Below, piece after piece: positions 1-5,873 of a stretch of 8,939 nucleotides of DNA; the first letter of the stretch is position 1, and each line of letters opens with the position of its first letter. This DNA comes from VRUE01 sp046733315 (GTDB lineage Bacteria > Actinomycetota > Thermoleophilia > Solirubrobacterales > 70-9). Location: positions 1-8,939 of the forward strand of contig JBKPOV010000051.1 of assembly GCA_046733315.1 (NCBI GenBank), given 5' to 3'. A program made the translations under genes and the position numbers. The notes under the pieces are model-generated. The model was not told where the DNA came from, made no database searches, and was given only the letters and a program-made list of their open reading frames with translations.

Positions 1-150
1 TCCTGGGATGCGCGGGTTGGTGCCTCGGAGCGCGAATGGGCGACCGCCGCGGCGGCGGCGCTGGCGGTCTCCTCCGGCGCCGCGATCCTGCGCCTTCACG
101 ACCAGAGCGCCTTGCAGGCGATGCGGGTCGCGGGGCGGGTCGTCGGATGA
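1..150 (+). CDS. folP: Dihydropteroate synthase, C-terminal fragment (5' end outside window)
   Basis: Frame 1 is open from the first base to a TGA at 148-150 and gives 49 residues beginning SWDARVGASEREWATAAAAA and ending in HDQSALQAMRVAGRVVG. The order of an ATAAAAALAV helix, a GAAILRLHD strand and an ALQAMRVAGRV helix matches the last strand and helix of the dihydropteroate synthase TIM barrel, where the family usually reads GA.I.RVHDV followed by a helix with ..A..VA. The enzyme joins p-aminobenzoate to 6-hydroxymethyl-dihydropterin diphosphate in folate synthesis, in the cytoplasm. The RxHD segment contributes to the pterin/phosphate site in known enzymes. Only the tail is visible, so the assignment rests on this short match; a longer DHPS-like TIM barrel cannot be excluded. 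Confidence 0.8.
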   Translation, partial: SWDARVGASEREWATAAAAALAVSSGAAILRLHDQSALQAMRVAGRVVG

Positions 151-258
151 CGGCACCAGATCGCCGCCATGCGGTGTCCTCGGAGGCCGAAGTAGCGCTG
201 CTACTCCGGCCTCCTGCGTCCTTGCCTGGTGACGCCTTGACCTCGTCATCTGACGACC
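138..258. repeat. Structured spacer: 15-bp outer inverted repeat enclosing a strong hairpin
   Basis: GGTCGTCGGATGACG (138-152, covering the folP stop) is complementary to CGTCATCTGACGACC (244-258) except for one G.U position. The right arm stops four bases before the GGAG ribosome binding site of the helicase. Inside it lies a second hairpin, 182-189 GGAGGCCG plus 191-196 AGTAGC pairing with 200-205 GCTACT plus 207-214 CGGCCTCC, with one A/C mismatch and a GCT loop. A weaker GGCACC/GGTGTC pairing (about 153-178) could form a further branch. No T-run follows, so a classical terminator is not evident. It could be an attenuator-like RNA, a processing site or a remnant of a palindromic repeat. 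Confidence 0.55.
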
Positions 259-261
259 CTT

Positions 262-265
262 GGAG
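262..265 (+). promoter_or_regulatory. Ribosome binding site deciding the helicase start
   Basis: GGAG lies 6 bases upstream of ATG 272. A TTG at 260 in the same frame has no such site and would overlap it, so ATG 272 is the preferred start. Confidence 0.65.
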
Positions 266-271
266 CGGTTG

Positions 272-2545
272 ATGGCGAAGAGTCTTTTGGAGACACCCTG
301 GTCGATCGCCCTCGATCCCGCCCGTCGCGACGGTCGCATCGTCGCCGAGAGCGGCGAGGAGGAGCGCGGAGCGCAGCAGGTGGCGCTGCCGCGCTCGCTC
401 GACCCCGGCTTTGTCGAGGCGCTGAAACGGAGCGACATCAAGCGCCTCTACTCTCACCAGCGCGAAGCGCTCGAGGCGGCGGCGTCCTCGAACCTGGTCA
501 TCACTAGCGGCACCGCCTCCGGCAAGAGCCTCGCCTTCAATCTGCCGGTGCTTGACGGGATCGCCGGCGACTCAAAGCGCCGCGCCCTCTACCTCTATCC
601 GACCAAGGCGCTGGCTCAAGACCAGGCGCGCAAGCTGGCGACGCTGCGCCCGCCCGGGCTGCGCGAGGCGATCTACGACGGCGACACCCCGCGCGAAGAG
701 CGTCCGACAATTCGCCGCCGCAGCAACCTCATCCTCACCAACCCGGACATGCTGCACGTCGGCATCCTGCCCCACCACAAGAGCTGGGGAGACTTCCTCG
801 CCAACCTCGACTGGGTGGTCGTCGACGAGGCGCACACCTACCGCGGCGTCTTCGGCTCCCACGTCGCCAACGTGCTGCGGCGGCTGCGCCGCATGGCGCG
901 GGCATACGGGGGCGAGCCGCGCTTCCTGCTCGCCTCGGCGACGATCGCCAACCCGGTTGAGCTAGCGGAGGAGCTGGTCGGTACCCCCTTTCAGCTGATC
1001 GACGACGACGGCGCCCCGCGCAGCGGGCGCGAGATCGCGATGTGGAACCCGCCGCTGATCGACAAGGCGACGGGTACGCGACGCTCGCCGCTCGGCGAGG
1101 CCGCCGACCTGCTGGCGGAGCTCGTCTCCCACGGCGTGCGCACGATCTGCTTCCTCAAGAGCCGCCGCGGGATCGAGCTGATCCAGCGCTTCACCCGCGA
1201 ATCGCTCGAGGCGCGCGGCAAGCCGGAGCTGGCGGCGCGGATCGCGCCCTACCGCGGCGGCTACACGGCGCAGCAGCGACGCGAGATCGAGGCGCGGCTC
1301 GCGGCCGGCGAGCTGCTCGCCGTAGTCGCCACCGATGCGCTCGAGCTGGGCATCGACATCGGTGAGCTCGACGCGGCGATCTGCGTCACCTTCCCGGGCA
1401 CGGTCGCCAGCCTGCGCCAGATGTGGGGACGGGCGGGGCGACGCCAGCGGGGCCTTGCCGTCTACGTCGCCGGTCAGGACGCGCTCGACCAGTTCTTCTG
1501 CCGCCATCCCGACGAGTTCATCGGGCGGCCGGTCGAGGCGGCGATCCTCGACCACGCCAGCGAGCAGATCGCCTCGCGCCACATGGTCGCGGCTGCGTAC
1601 GAGCTGCCGCTGAGCGAGGACGACGCGGAGGTCTTCGGTCCGGCCTGGCGCGAGCGGGCCGAGCGGCTCGTCTCGGCGGGGCAGCTGCGCAAAGCTGGCG
1701 GGCGAGTAATGCCGCGCAGCAGCGAGTTCGTCGCCTCGAAGATCCCGCTGCGCTCGGCCTCGGCCGACTCGGTCGCCGTGATCGAGCGCGACTCGGGTGA
1801 GATGCTCGGCCTGGTCGAGTCCGAGCGGGCCTTCACGACGATCCACCCCGGCGCGATCTACCTCCACCTCGGCCGCTCCTATGAGGTGGAGCAGCTCGAC
1901 GTACAGGGGCGGCGAGCGATCGTCTCCCGCTTCGACGGCGACTGGTACACGCGGCCGAAGAAGGAGACCGAGATCTACATCGAGCGCGTGCGCGAGCAGC
2001 GCTCCACTGCCGGCGTCGAGCTGCACTTCGGCGAGGTCTCGGTGACCGAGCAGGTAATCGCCTACCAGCGCGTCTCGATCTCAGAGCAGGAGCCCTTCGA
2101 CATCGTCGCCCTCGAGCTGCCCGAGCAGCAGTTCGTCACCCAGGCGCTCTGGTACGTCCTGCCCGAACGGCTCAGCGGGGCGCTGCCGCCCGACGTCCTG
2201 CTCGGCTCCCTGCACGCCACCGAGCACGGCCAGATCGCGGTGCTGCCGCTGATCGCGATGTGCGATCGCTGGGACATCGGCGGCCTCTCGACCAACGTCC
2301 ACTTCCAGACCGGCCGCTCGACGATCTTCATCTACGACGGCCACCCGGGGGGCGTGGGGATCACCCTGCGCGGCTACGAGCAGTTCGAGCGCCTGCTGGG
2401 CGACGCCGAGCGCCTGATCGCCGAGTGCCCCTGCGAGTCCGGCTGCCCCTCCTGCGTGCAGAGCCCCAAGTGCGGCAACCTCAACGAACCGCTGCACAAG
2501 GAGGGCGCCTTGGAGCTGATGCGGCAGATGAAGGGGGCGCAGTGA
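272..2545 (+). CDS. DEAH-box helicase, YprA/MrfA family, with C-terminal cysteine cluster
   Basis: A 757-residue superfamily 2 helicase. Motifs in order (numbered from ATG 272): a Q-like YSHQREAL near 60-67, Walker A GTASGKS 80-86, TNPDMLH 156-162, DEAH box VVVDEAH 182-188, SAT 222-224, motif IV TICFLKS about 291-297, motif V ATDALELGID 353-362 and motif VI QMWGRAGRR 383-391. The C-terminal third ends in a cysteine-rich segment (Cys 719, 721, 725, 728 and 734, pattern CPCESGCPSC then PKC). This layout and length are typical of YprA/MrfA proteins carrying the DUF1998-type zinc-binding domain. Bacillus MrfA is a 3'-5' DNA helicase acting with the exonuclease MrfB in mitomycin C adduct repair; that role here is inferred from family. 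No MrfB-like exonuclease is adjacent. It sits downstream of folP and its TGA overlaps the GTG of the next gene, implying co-translation. All motifs look intact. Confidence 0.93.
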   Translation: MAKSLLETPWSIALDPARRDGRIVAESGEEERGAQQVALPRSLDPGFVEALKRSDIKRLYSHQREALEAAASSNLVITSGTASGKSLAFNLPVLDGIAGDSKRRALYLYPTKALAQDQARKLATLRPPGLREAIYDGDTPREERPTIRRRSNLILTNPDMLHVGILPHHKSWGDFLANLDWVVVDEAHTYRGVFGSHVANVLRRLRRMARAYGGEPRFLLASATIANPVELAEELVGTPFQLIDDDGAPRSGREIAMWNPPLIDKATGTRRSPLGEAADLLAELVSHGVRTICFLKSRRGIELIQRFTRESLEARGKPELAARIAPYRGGYTAQQRREIEARLAAGELLAVVATDALELGIDIGELDAAICVTFPGTVASLRQMWGRAGRRQRGLAVYVAGQDALDQFFCRHPDEFIGRPVEAAILDHASEQIASRHMVAAAYELPLSEDDAEVFGPAWRERAERLVSAGQLRKAGGRVMPRSSEFVASKIPLRSASADSVAVIERDSGEMLGLVESERAFTTIHPGAIYLHLGRSYEVEQLDVQGRRAIVSRFDGDWYTRPKKETEIYIERVREQRSTAGVELHFGEVSVTEQVIAYQRVSISEQEPFDIVALELPEQQFVTQALWYVLPERLSGALPPDVLLGSLHATEHGQIAVLPLIAMCDRWDIGGLSTNVHFQTGRSTIFIYDGHPGGVGITLRGYEQFERLLGDAERLIAECPCESGCPSCVQSPKCGNLNEPLHKEGALELMRQMKGAQ

Positions 2546-3096
2546 CGGAAGGGAGTGGGCCTCACCGTCACGAACTGCAGGGAGGTTCCGGTGAGGCCCA
2601 CCCCCTCCCCTCCGGGCGCGGGCGTCAGGTGGCCGTCATCGGTCCTTCGGGCGCTGAGCTGGGGTCCGAGGCGGCGCGGCTCGGCGAGGAAGTCGGGCGG
2701 CTGCTGGCCGAAGCGGGCGTGACCTTGGTCTGCGGTGGCATGGGCGGGGTGATGGAGGCTGCCTGCCGCGGGGCGAGCGGGGCGGGCGGTGAGGCGATCG
2801 GCATCGTGCCGGGTCACGAGGTCGGCGAAGCGAACGAGTTCTGCACGCACGTAGTCGCCACCGGCATCGGCCACGCCCGCAACCTCGCGGTCGTCTCCTC
2901 TGGCGAGGTCGTGATCGCGATCGGCGGCGAGTGGGGCACCCTTTCTGAGATTGGCTTTGCTCGCGCGATCGGCCGCACCGTGATCGCCCTGCGCAGCTGG
3001 ACCCTGAGCGGCCGCGAGCGCATGGCGAACGCGCCGGGGGTCCTCCTCGCCGACTCCGCCCGCGAGGCGGTCGGTCTGGCGCTCGAATCGATTTAG
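2542..3096 (+). CDS. TIGR00725-like SLOG/Rossmann nucleotide-binding protein
   Basis: From GTG 2542 the protein has 184 residues. The core starts at about residue 30 (VAVIGPSG) and shows the SLOG/LOG-like pattern: GGMGGVMEA 65-73, HARN 111-114 and GGEWGTLSE 128-136, the last being the counterpart of the PGGxGTxxE nucleotide-binding motif of LOG phosphoribohydrolases. It resembles the shorter TIGR00725 family, whose function is not established. It is cytoplasmic, with no signal or membrane segment. The start is uncertain: GTG 2542 overlaps the helicase TGA (GTGA) and has AAGGGGG just upstream, arguing for coupling. But the first 29 residues are low in complexity, fall over a near-perfect inverted repeat (2547-2609) and have no family counterpart; GTG 2629 would give 155 residues starting exactly at the fold but with a poor ribosome binding site. 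Confidence 0.85.
   Translation: MTEGSGPHRHELQGGSGEAHPLPSGRGRQVAVIGPSGAELGSEAARLGEEVGRLLAEAGVTLVCGGMGGVMEAACRGASGAGGEAIGIVPGHEVGEANEFCTHVVATGIGHARNLAVVSSGEVVIAIGGEWGTLSEIGFARAIGRTVIALRSWTLSGRERMANAPGVLLADSAREAVGLALESI
2547..2609. repeat. Inverted repeat (20-base arms, 18 paired) at the helicase/SLOG junction
   Basis: The arms are 2547-2566 and 2590-2609. The inner 12 bases are a perfect match (GTGGGCCTCACC with GGTGAGGCCCAC), and only two mismatches occur in the outer eight. The 23-base loop can close further through GAAC (2572-2575) and GTTC (2585-2588). The hairpin lies just after the helicase stop and inside the first codons of the longer SLOG reading. No T-run follows. It could modulate translation or mRNA stability, or be a dispersed palindromic element. 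Confidence 0.65.
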
Positions 3097-3120
3097 GCTG
3101 CTCCCCCAAATCGAGGTGCA

Positions 3121-3151
3121 GCGTTTTGTCCCCCTGTTGGGTGGGAAACGC
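3121..3151. terminator. Possible bidirectional terminator between convergent genes
   Basis: GCGTTT (3121-3126) can pair with AAACGC (3146-3151), with additional C-run/G-run pairing between 3130-3134 and 3140-3145 around a short loop. A smaller GCTGC/GCAGC stem (3097-3101 with 3118-3122) precedes GTTTTGT. The position, within 56 bases between two converging stop codons, suits termination for both strands, but bulges make the stem imperfect and there is no long T-run. Confidence 0.35.
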
Positions 3152-3152
3152 G

Positions 3153-4247
3153 TTACAGCTCGGGCCAGAGCTCCCTTAGGGCGAGGATTGCGAAGGCGTG
3201 GGACCAGGCGAGGGGAGTGGTCGAGGTGGGGATGCCGGTGCGCGCGTCGACGCGCTCGGGCAGCGTTCCGGTCGGGGTCGCCGTGCGGCGCAGGGCGGCC
3301 ATCAGGCGCAGGGCGGCGGGGCGCTCGCCGAGCGCGGCAAGGCTCCATGCCGTCCAGGCGGTGGGAGCAGTCCAGGGATCCTCGCCACCGTCCCAGTCTT
3401 CGGACGGGAGGATTCCGAAGCGGCCGCTGCCGGCGGCCAGTCGCAGCAGCGTGCGGCGCACTAGCGGGAACAGCTCCGGGTTGGGGAAGGGGCGTACAGC
3501 CCAGGCAGCGGCGGAGTCGAGCCCGGAGCCGGAATCGCCAGCGCGGCGAGACAGCAGGCCCGAGGGTGTCTCGAACAGCGCTCGGATGCGCGGCTCCCCC
3601 GAGGCGATCGCATTGGCGATGAAGTCGCCGCTGCCACTCTCCTGGTAGTCGGCCAATCCGCGCCACGGCCGGGCTCTCGCCGGGCTCGCTGGCCTCGCCG
3701 CGCCGGCGGCCGCGGCGATCCACCCCATTGCATCGCCCTGCATGGCTCGCCCCTCGACTGGAGCGCCGTCCGGGTGGAACCGTGCCGCGGCGCTGAGGTC
3801 GAGTCCGCGCAGGAAGCGCACGACGTTTCGCGCGTCATTCCGGTAACCCGCCGCCGAAAGCGCCATTGCAACAGCGCTGGCATCACGCGGCCATACATAG
3901 GCCCAGCCGACCCGCGCGCCGGCGAGGACTGCTCCCGTGTGCGCATCGGTGAGCGCATGCAGGACCAGCAACGACGTGGCGTACATCCGCCGCGCCCATC
4001 GTGGCGCCTTGAGTCCTAGTGGCCGAGCGTCTTCAAGCCACGCCGGATCGGGCCGAACCGCATCCGGGTCCCCCAGCGATCGGACCGTGATGACTCGCTC
4101 AGTGCCGAAGCGCGCGACGGTTCTCAGCGCGTTGGCTGCGGGCAGGTAGCGCTGCCGGATCGAATCTGCCCCCGACCCGCCCGACGCAATCGCCGCAGCG
4201 ACGATAAGAAGGACCGCCAATCCCACCGCGCCGCGCAGCCATTTCAT
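3153..4247 (-). CDS. Exported compact GH15 (glucoamylase-like) glycosidase
   Basis: A 364-residue protein. Residues 1-25 (MKWLRG, then a hydrophobic AVGLAVLLIVAAAIA stretch) form a signal peptide or N-terminal anchor, so the catalytic part should act outside the membrane. The remainder has GH15 alpha/alpha-barrel signatures: YVWPRDAS 117-124 followed by an AGY...A..FL helix, QGDAMGW 170-176, DPWTAPTAW 290-298, and near the C-terminus GTLPERVDARTG 327-338 with PLAWSHA 345-351. Glu331 in LPERVD fits the family's catalytic base. The general acid is less clear; Glu203 in ADYQES is a candidate where GH15 enzymes usually have a Trp-Glu pair. Bacterial glucoamylases are commonly much longer, with an N-terminal beta-sandwich; here that domain is absent, so substrate and activity are uncertain. 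It is convergent to the SLOG gene and the last chromosomal gene before tRNA-Phe. No strong ribosome binding site precedes the ATG. Confidence 0.8.
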   Translation of the reverse strand: MKWLRGAVGLAVLLIVAAAIASGGSGADSIRQRYLPAANALRTVARFGTERVITVRSLGDPDAVRPDPAWLEDARPLGLKAPRWARRMYATSLLVLHALTDAHTGAVLAGARVGWAYVWPRDASAVAMALSAAGYRNDARNVVRFLRGLDLSAAARFHPDGAPVEGRAMQGDAMGWIAAAAGAARPASPARARPWRGLADYQESGSGDFIANAIASGEPRIRALFETPSGLLSRRAGDSGSGLDSAAAWAVRPFPNPELFPLVRRTLLRLAAGSGRFGILPSEDWDGGEDPWTAPTAWTAWSLAALGERPAALRLMAALRRTATPTGTLPERVDARTGIPTSTTPLAWSHAFAILALRELWPEL

Positions 4248-4321
4248 CGACCGAATGCAATCAGCCCCGTCGCCTCCCGGTCGCTAGCCTTCGCTTTTGC
4301 GCGGCGCTGACGCGCATCCCA

Positions 4322-4394
4322 GGCGAGGTAGCTCAGTTGGTAGAGCACACGACTGAAAATCGTGGTGTCGTGGGTTCGATTCCCACCCTCGCCA
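4322..4394 (+). tRNA. tRNA-Phe (anticodon GAA)
   Basis: A full 73-base cloverleaf: acceptor GGCGAGG (4322-4328) with CCTCGCC (4387-4393) and discriminator A 4394; D stem GCTC/GAGC around AGTTGGTA; anticodon stem CACGA/TCGTG around loop CTGAAAA with anticodon GAA at 4355-4357; variable loop GTGTC; T stem GTGGG/CCCAC around TTCGATT. All stems are perfectly paired. The 3' CCA is not encoded (TCG follows), so it is added after transcription. Everything downstream is accessory, so its 3' half is the probable attachment site of an integrated element; the gene has stayed intact. Confidence 0.97.
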
Positions 4395-4409
4395 TCGCAT
4401 TGCAGAGCC

Positions 4410-4439
4410 AAAAGCGCCGCCCTACGAGGCGGCGCTTTT
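4410..4439. terminator. Strong hairpin terminator after tRNA-Phe
   Basis: AAAAGCGCCGCC (4410-4421) pairs perfectly with GGCGGCGCTTTT (4428-4439) around a six-base CTACGA loop. The T-tract on one strand and its complement on the other make it bidirectional, so it can end the tRNA transcript and also stop the AbiTii transcript arriving from the right. Confidence 0.88.
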
Positions 4440-4444
4440 GTGCT

Positions 4445-4464
4445 CGGGTCAACGCCGGGTCAAC
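4445..4464. repeat. Tandem CGGGTCAAC repeat (two copies, 11-base period)
   Basis: CGGGTCAAC occurs at 4445-4453 and again at 4456-4464, separated by GC. It lies between the tRNA terminator and the AbiTii stop codon, at the presumed end of the integrated element. Short direct repeats with about one helical turn spacing are typical of protein binding, and arm-type recombinase sites are one possibility; that role is inference. Confidence 0.4.
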
Positions 4465-4475
4465 AGGCGGAGGCG

Positions 4476-5276
4476 CTAGAGGAACTCAATCACTGCGATG
4501 ACGGCAGCTACCACCGTGGCGGCGCCAACGAAAAACGCTCCGATTCGGCGGGATCGAGTCCAGAAGCCAGATTCCGAAGGCTCTGGCTCATTCGCTGTGA
4601 CATTGGCCTGGCCACCGTTGCTGGCCTGGGCGGTGGTCACGGTGACGTTGGACCGCTTGCCAGTAACGGCCACCTGGACCGCTTGCGCTGCTGCCTCGGG
4701 TGAAGGAACGCTCTGGTCGGCAGGCAGTCCGGCTCGGAGCTCAGCCACAAGCTGAACCAGGCCGGTTCTCACCTGATCGATAACGCCGCGCACCGTGACG
4801 GCGCTGATGGACCAGTAGATCGTGAGAATGGTCTGCCCCGAAGCAACGGATTCTTGGTTCATGATTCGGGCGATGTCGGCGCCCATCGGGAGCTGCAGCT
4901 TGACGGGTTCGCCTGATTTTTCGCTACTGCGAACGAGCTCCTCTAGCTCTCCAATGCCGTTGTAAAACTTGAACTCTTCCTTGACCTTCTCCTGGACAAA
5001 GTCGGGTAGCGAACTCGGAGCTATCGGCTGGCCTGTGATCTTGGCGTCGAGGGTCGCCCCGTCGATGTGAATTGGTGCCGCGACAATGCGGTACTCGGGA
5101 AGCTCATCGTCCCCGTTGTAGCCGCGAAGCTCCTTGGTAGCCCAGTCGCGAAGCTCTGCTGACCCGGCCTTTCCACCGAGAGCCACGCACTTGCGTAGCG
5201 CTCCCGCGGCGGAATGACCCTCGTCCAAGGCCTCCTTTTCGATTTCTGCCAGGAGGCTGTGATCACGCCTTGCCAT
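4476..5276 (-). CDS. AbiTii-domain protein with C-terminal transmembrane helix
   Basis: A 266-residue protein whose N-terminal part resembles the AbiTii domain found in abortive-infection-associated proteins: SLLAEIEKEALDEG near 7-20, a helical ALRKCVALGG...ELRDWATKEL segment 26-50, then the characteristic GYNGDDELPEYR 52-63 and a beta-rich region to about 190. Residues 190-243 are a Pro/Ser/Thr/Asn-rich linker, and 245-264 (IGAFFVGAATVVAAVIAVIEF) a single hydrophobic helix, so the domain probably sits on the cytoplasmic face of the membrane. AbiTii's biochemical activity is not known; an anti-phage role is inferred from the family name and from the nuclease-rich surroundings. It is divergent from the GIY-YIG gene with 81 bp between them. 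No ribosome binding site precedes the ATG, but a TACCCT box lies 8 bases upstream, suggesting a leaderless or near-leaderless mRNA. The gene ends close to the tRNA terminator. Confidence 0.75.
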   Translation of the reverse strand: MARRDHSLLAEIEKEALDEGHSAAGALRKCVALGGKAGSAELRDWATKELRGYNGDDELPEYRIVAAPIHIDGATLDAKITGQPIAPSSLPDFVQEKVKEEFKFYNGIGELEELVRSSEKSGEPVKLQLPMGADIARIMNQESVASGQTILTIYWSISAVTVRGVIDQVRTGLVQLVAELRAGLPADQSVPSPEAAAQAVQVAVTGKRSNVTVTTAQASNGGQANVTANEPEPSESGFWTRSRRIGAFFVGAATVVAAVIAVIEFL

Positions 5277-5284
5277 AGCGCGTC

Positions 5285-5290
5285 AGGGTA
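5285..5290 (-). promoter_or_regulatory. Candidate -10 box for the AbiTii gene (near-leaderless)
   Basis: On the minus strand TACCCT, matching the actinobacterial TAnnnT -10 pattern, ends 8 bases before the ATG at 5276. A weak TGTGTC lies 17 bases further upstream as a -35. Together with the missing ribosome binding site this fits a transcript starting at or next to the start codon. Confidence 0.35.
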
Positions 5291-5357
5291 CTGTGGCCGG
5301 GGGCGGAGACACATTGGACTACGGTGCGCGTCCGAATCAAGGCAAAGATCAAGAGCG

Positions 5358-5864
5358 ATGAGTCCAATGACCTACACCGTTGAGCTTGATGGCGGGACGC
5401 TGAGTCGCGGTTTCTGGCTGTATGTCTGGAACGTGACCACCCCGGACGGCGAGCAGGCGCTCTACGTTGGGAGGACCGGCGACAATTCCACCCCCAACGC
5501 CCAGTCGCCGTTCAACCGCATGGGCCAACACCTTGGCACTGCGAAGAACAGCAGCATGCTGCGCAACTATTTGGATGCGCGGAGCATCAAGCCGGAGGAG
5601 TGTAAATTCCGTTTTATCGCGCATGGTCCAGTTCTTGGAGAGACCCCCGACAAGGACATGGAGGCGCACAAGCAGCGCCGCAACATCGTGGGTGCTTTGG
5701 AGAAGAAGCTGGCCGATGACCTGGGGGCGGCCGGATACGACGTGGTCAACACGATCAACTGTCGCTGGCCCCTAGATGAATCGCTGTATGAACAGGTCCG
5801 ATCCGCGTTCGTAGACGAGTTTCCGCAACTCGCGCTAGGACATCATCAATCCAAGGGTCGATAG
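5358..5864 (+). CDS. GIY-YIG nuclease-like protein
   Basis: A 168-residue protein from ATG 5358 (ATG 5367 is an alternative; upstream in-frame sequence to 5214 overlaps the divergent AbiTii gene and does not look coding). GIY-YIG signatures appear in order: first strand WLYVWNV 20-26 with Tyr22, second strand ALYVGRTG 34-41 with Tyr36 and Gly38, Arg54 and His58 in FNRMGQHL, Glu115 in GALEKKLADDL as the probable metal-binding glutamate, and Asn131 or Asn134 after it. The fold usually cuts DNA using a single metal ion. The length is close to a bare domain with a 25-residue insertion after strand two and no extra DNA-binding module, so target selection may depend on a partner. The downstream HEPN gene starts 9 bases after its stop, which makes the two an operon. 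A role in defence is inferred from context; the fold call itself comes from motif order. Confidence 0.72.
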   Translation: MSPMTYTVELDGGTLSRGFWLYVWNVTTPDGEQALYVGRTGDNSTPNAQSPFNRMGQHLGTAKNSSMLRNYLDARSIKPEECKFRFIAHGPVLGETPDKDMEAHKQRRNIVGALEKKLADDLGAAGYDVVNTINCRWPLDESLYEQVRSAFVDEFPQLALGHHQSKGR

Positions 5865-5867
5865 AGG
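5864..5867 (+). promoter_or_regulatory. Ribosome binding site for the HEPN gene
   Basis: GAGG begins at the last base of the GIY-YIG stop codon and sits 6 bases before GTG 5874, supporting that GTG as the start and suggesting coupled translation of the pair. Confidence 0.6.
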
Positions 5868-5873
5868 TACGGC

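Noticed and set aside
36..272. Plus-strand small frames in the first 270 bases
   Set aside because: They are out of frame with the folP tail or run through the structured spacer, with Arg-rich composition and no ribosome binding site.
962..2026. Minus-strand frame of 354 codons inside the helicase
   Set aside because: It is antisense to intact helicase motifs, has repetitive Arg/Leu/Asp composition and no recognisable fold.
2374..3723. Long minus-strand frame of 449 codons opposite the helicase end, SLOG gene and GH15-like gene
   Set aside because: It is rich in Arg, Pro and Ala with no domain-like segments and lies across well-supported genes; long antisense frames are common in high-GC DNA.
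4362..4703. Plus-strand frame beginning inside tRNA-Phe
   Set aside because: It overlaps the tRNA, the terminator and the antisense of the AbiTii gene; no coding signature.
5214..5357. Upstream extension of the GIY-YIG frame
   Set aside because: It overlaps the start of the divergent AbiTii gene and its promoter region, and its residues look random; ATG 5358 fits the domain start.
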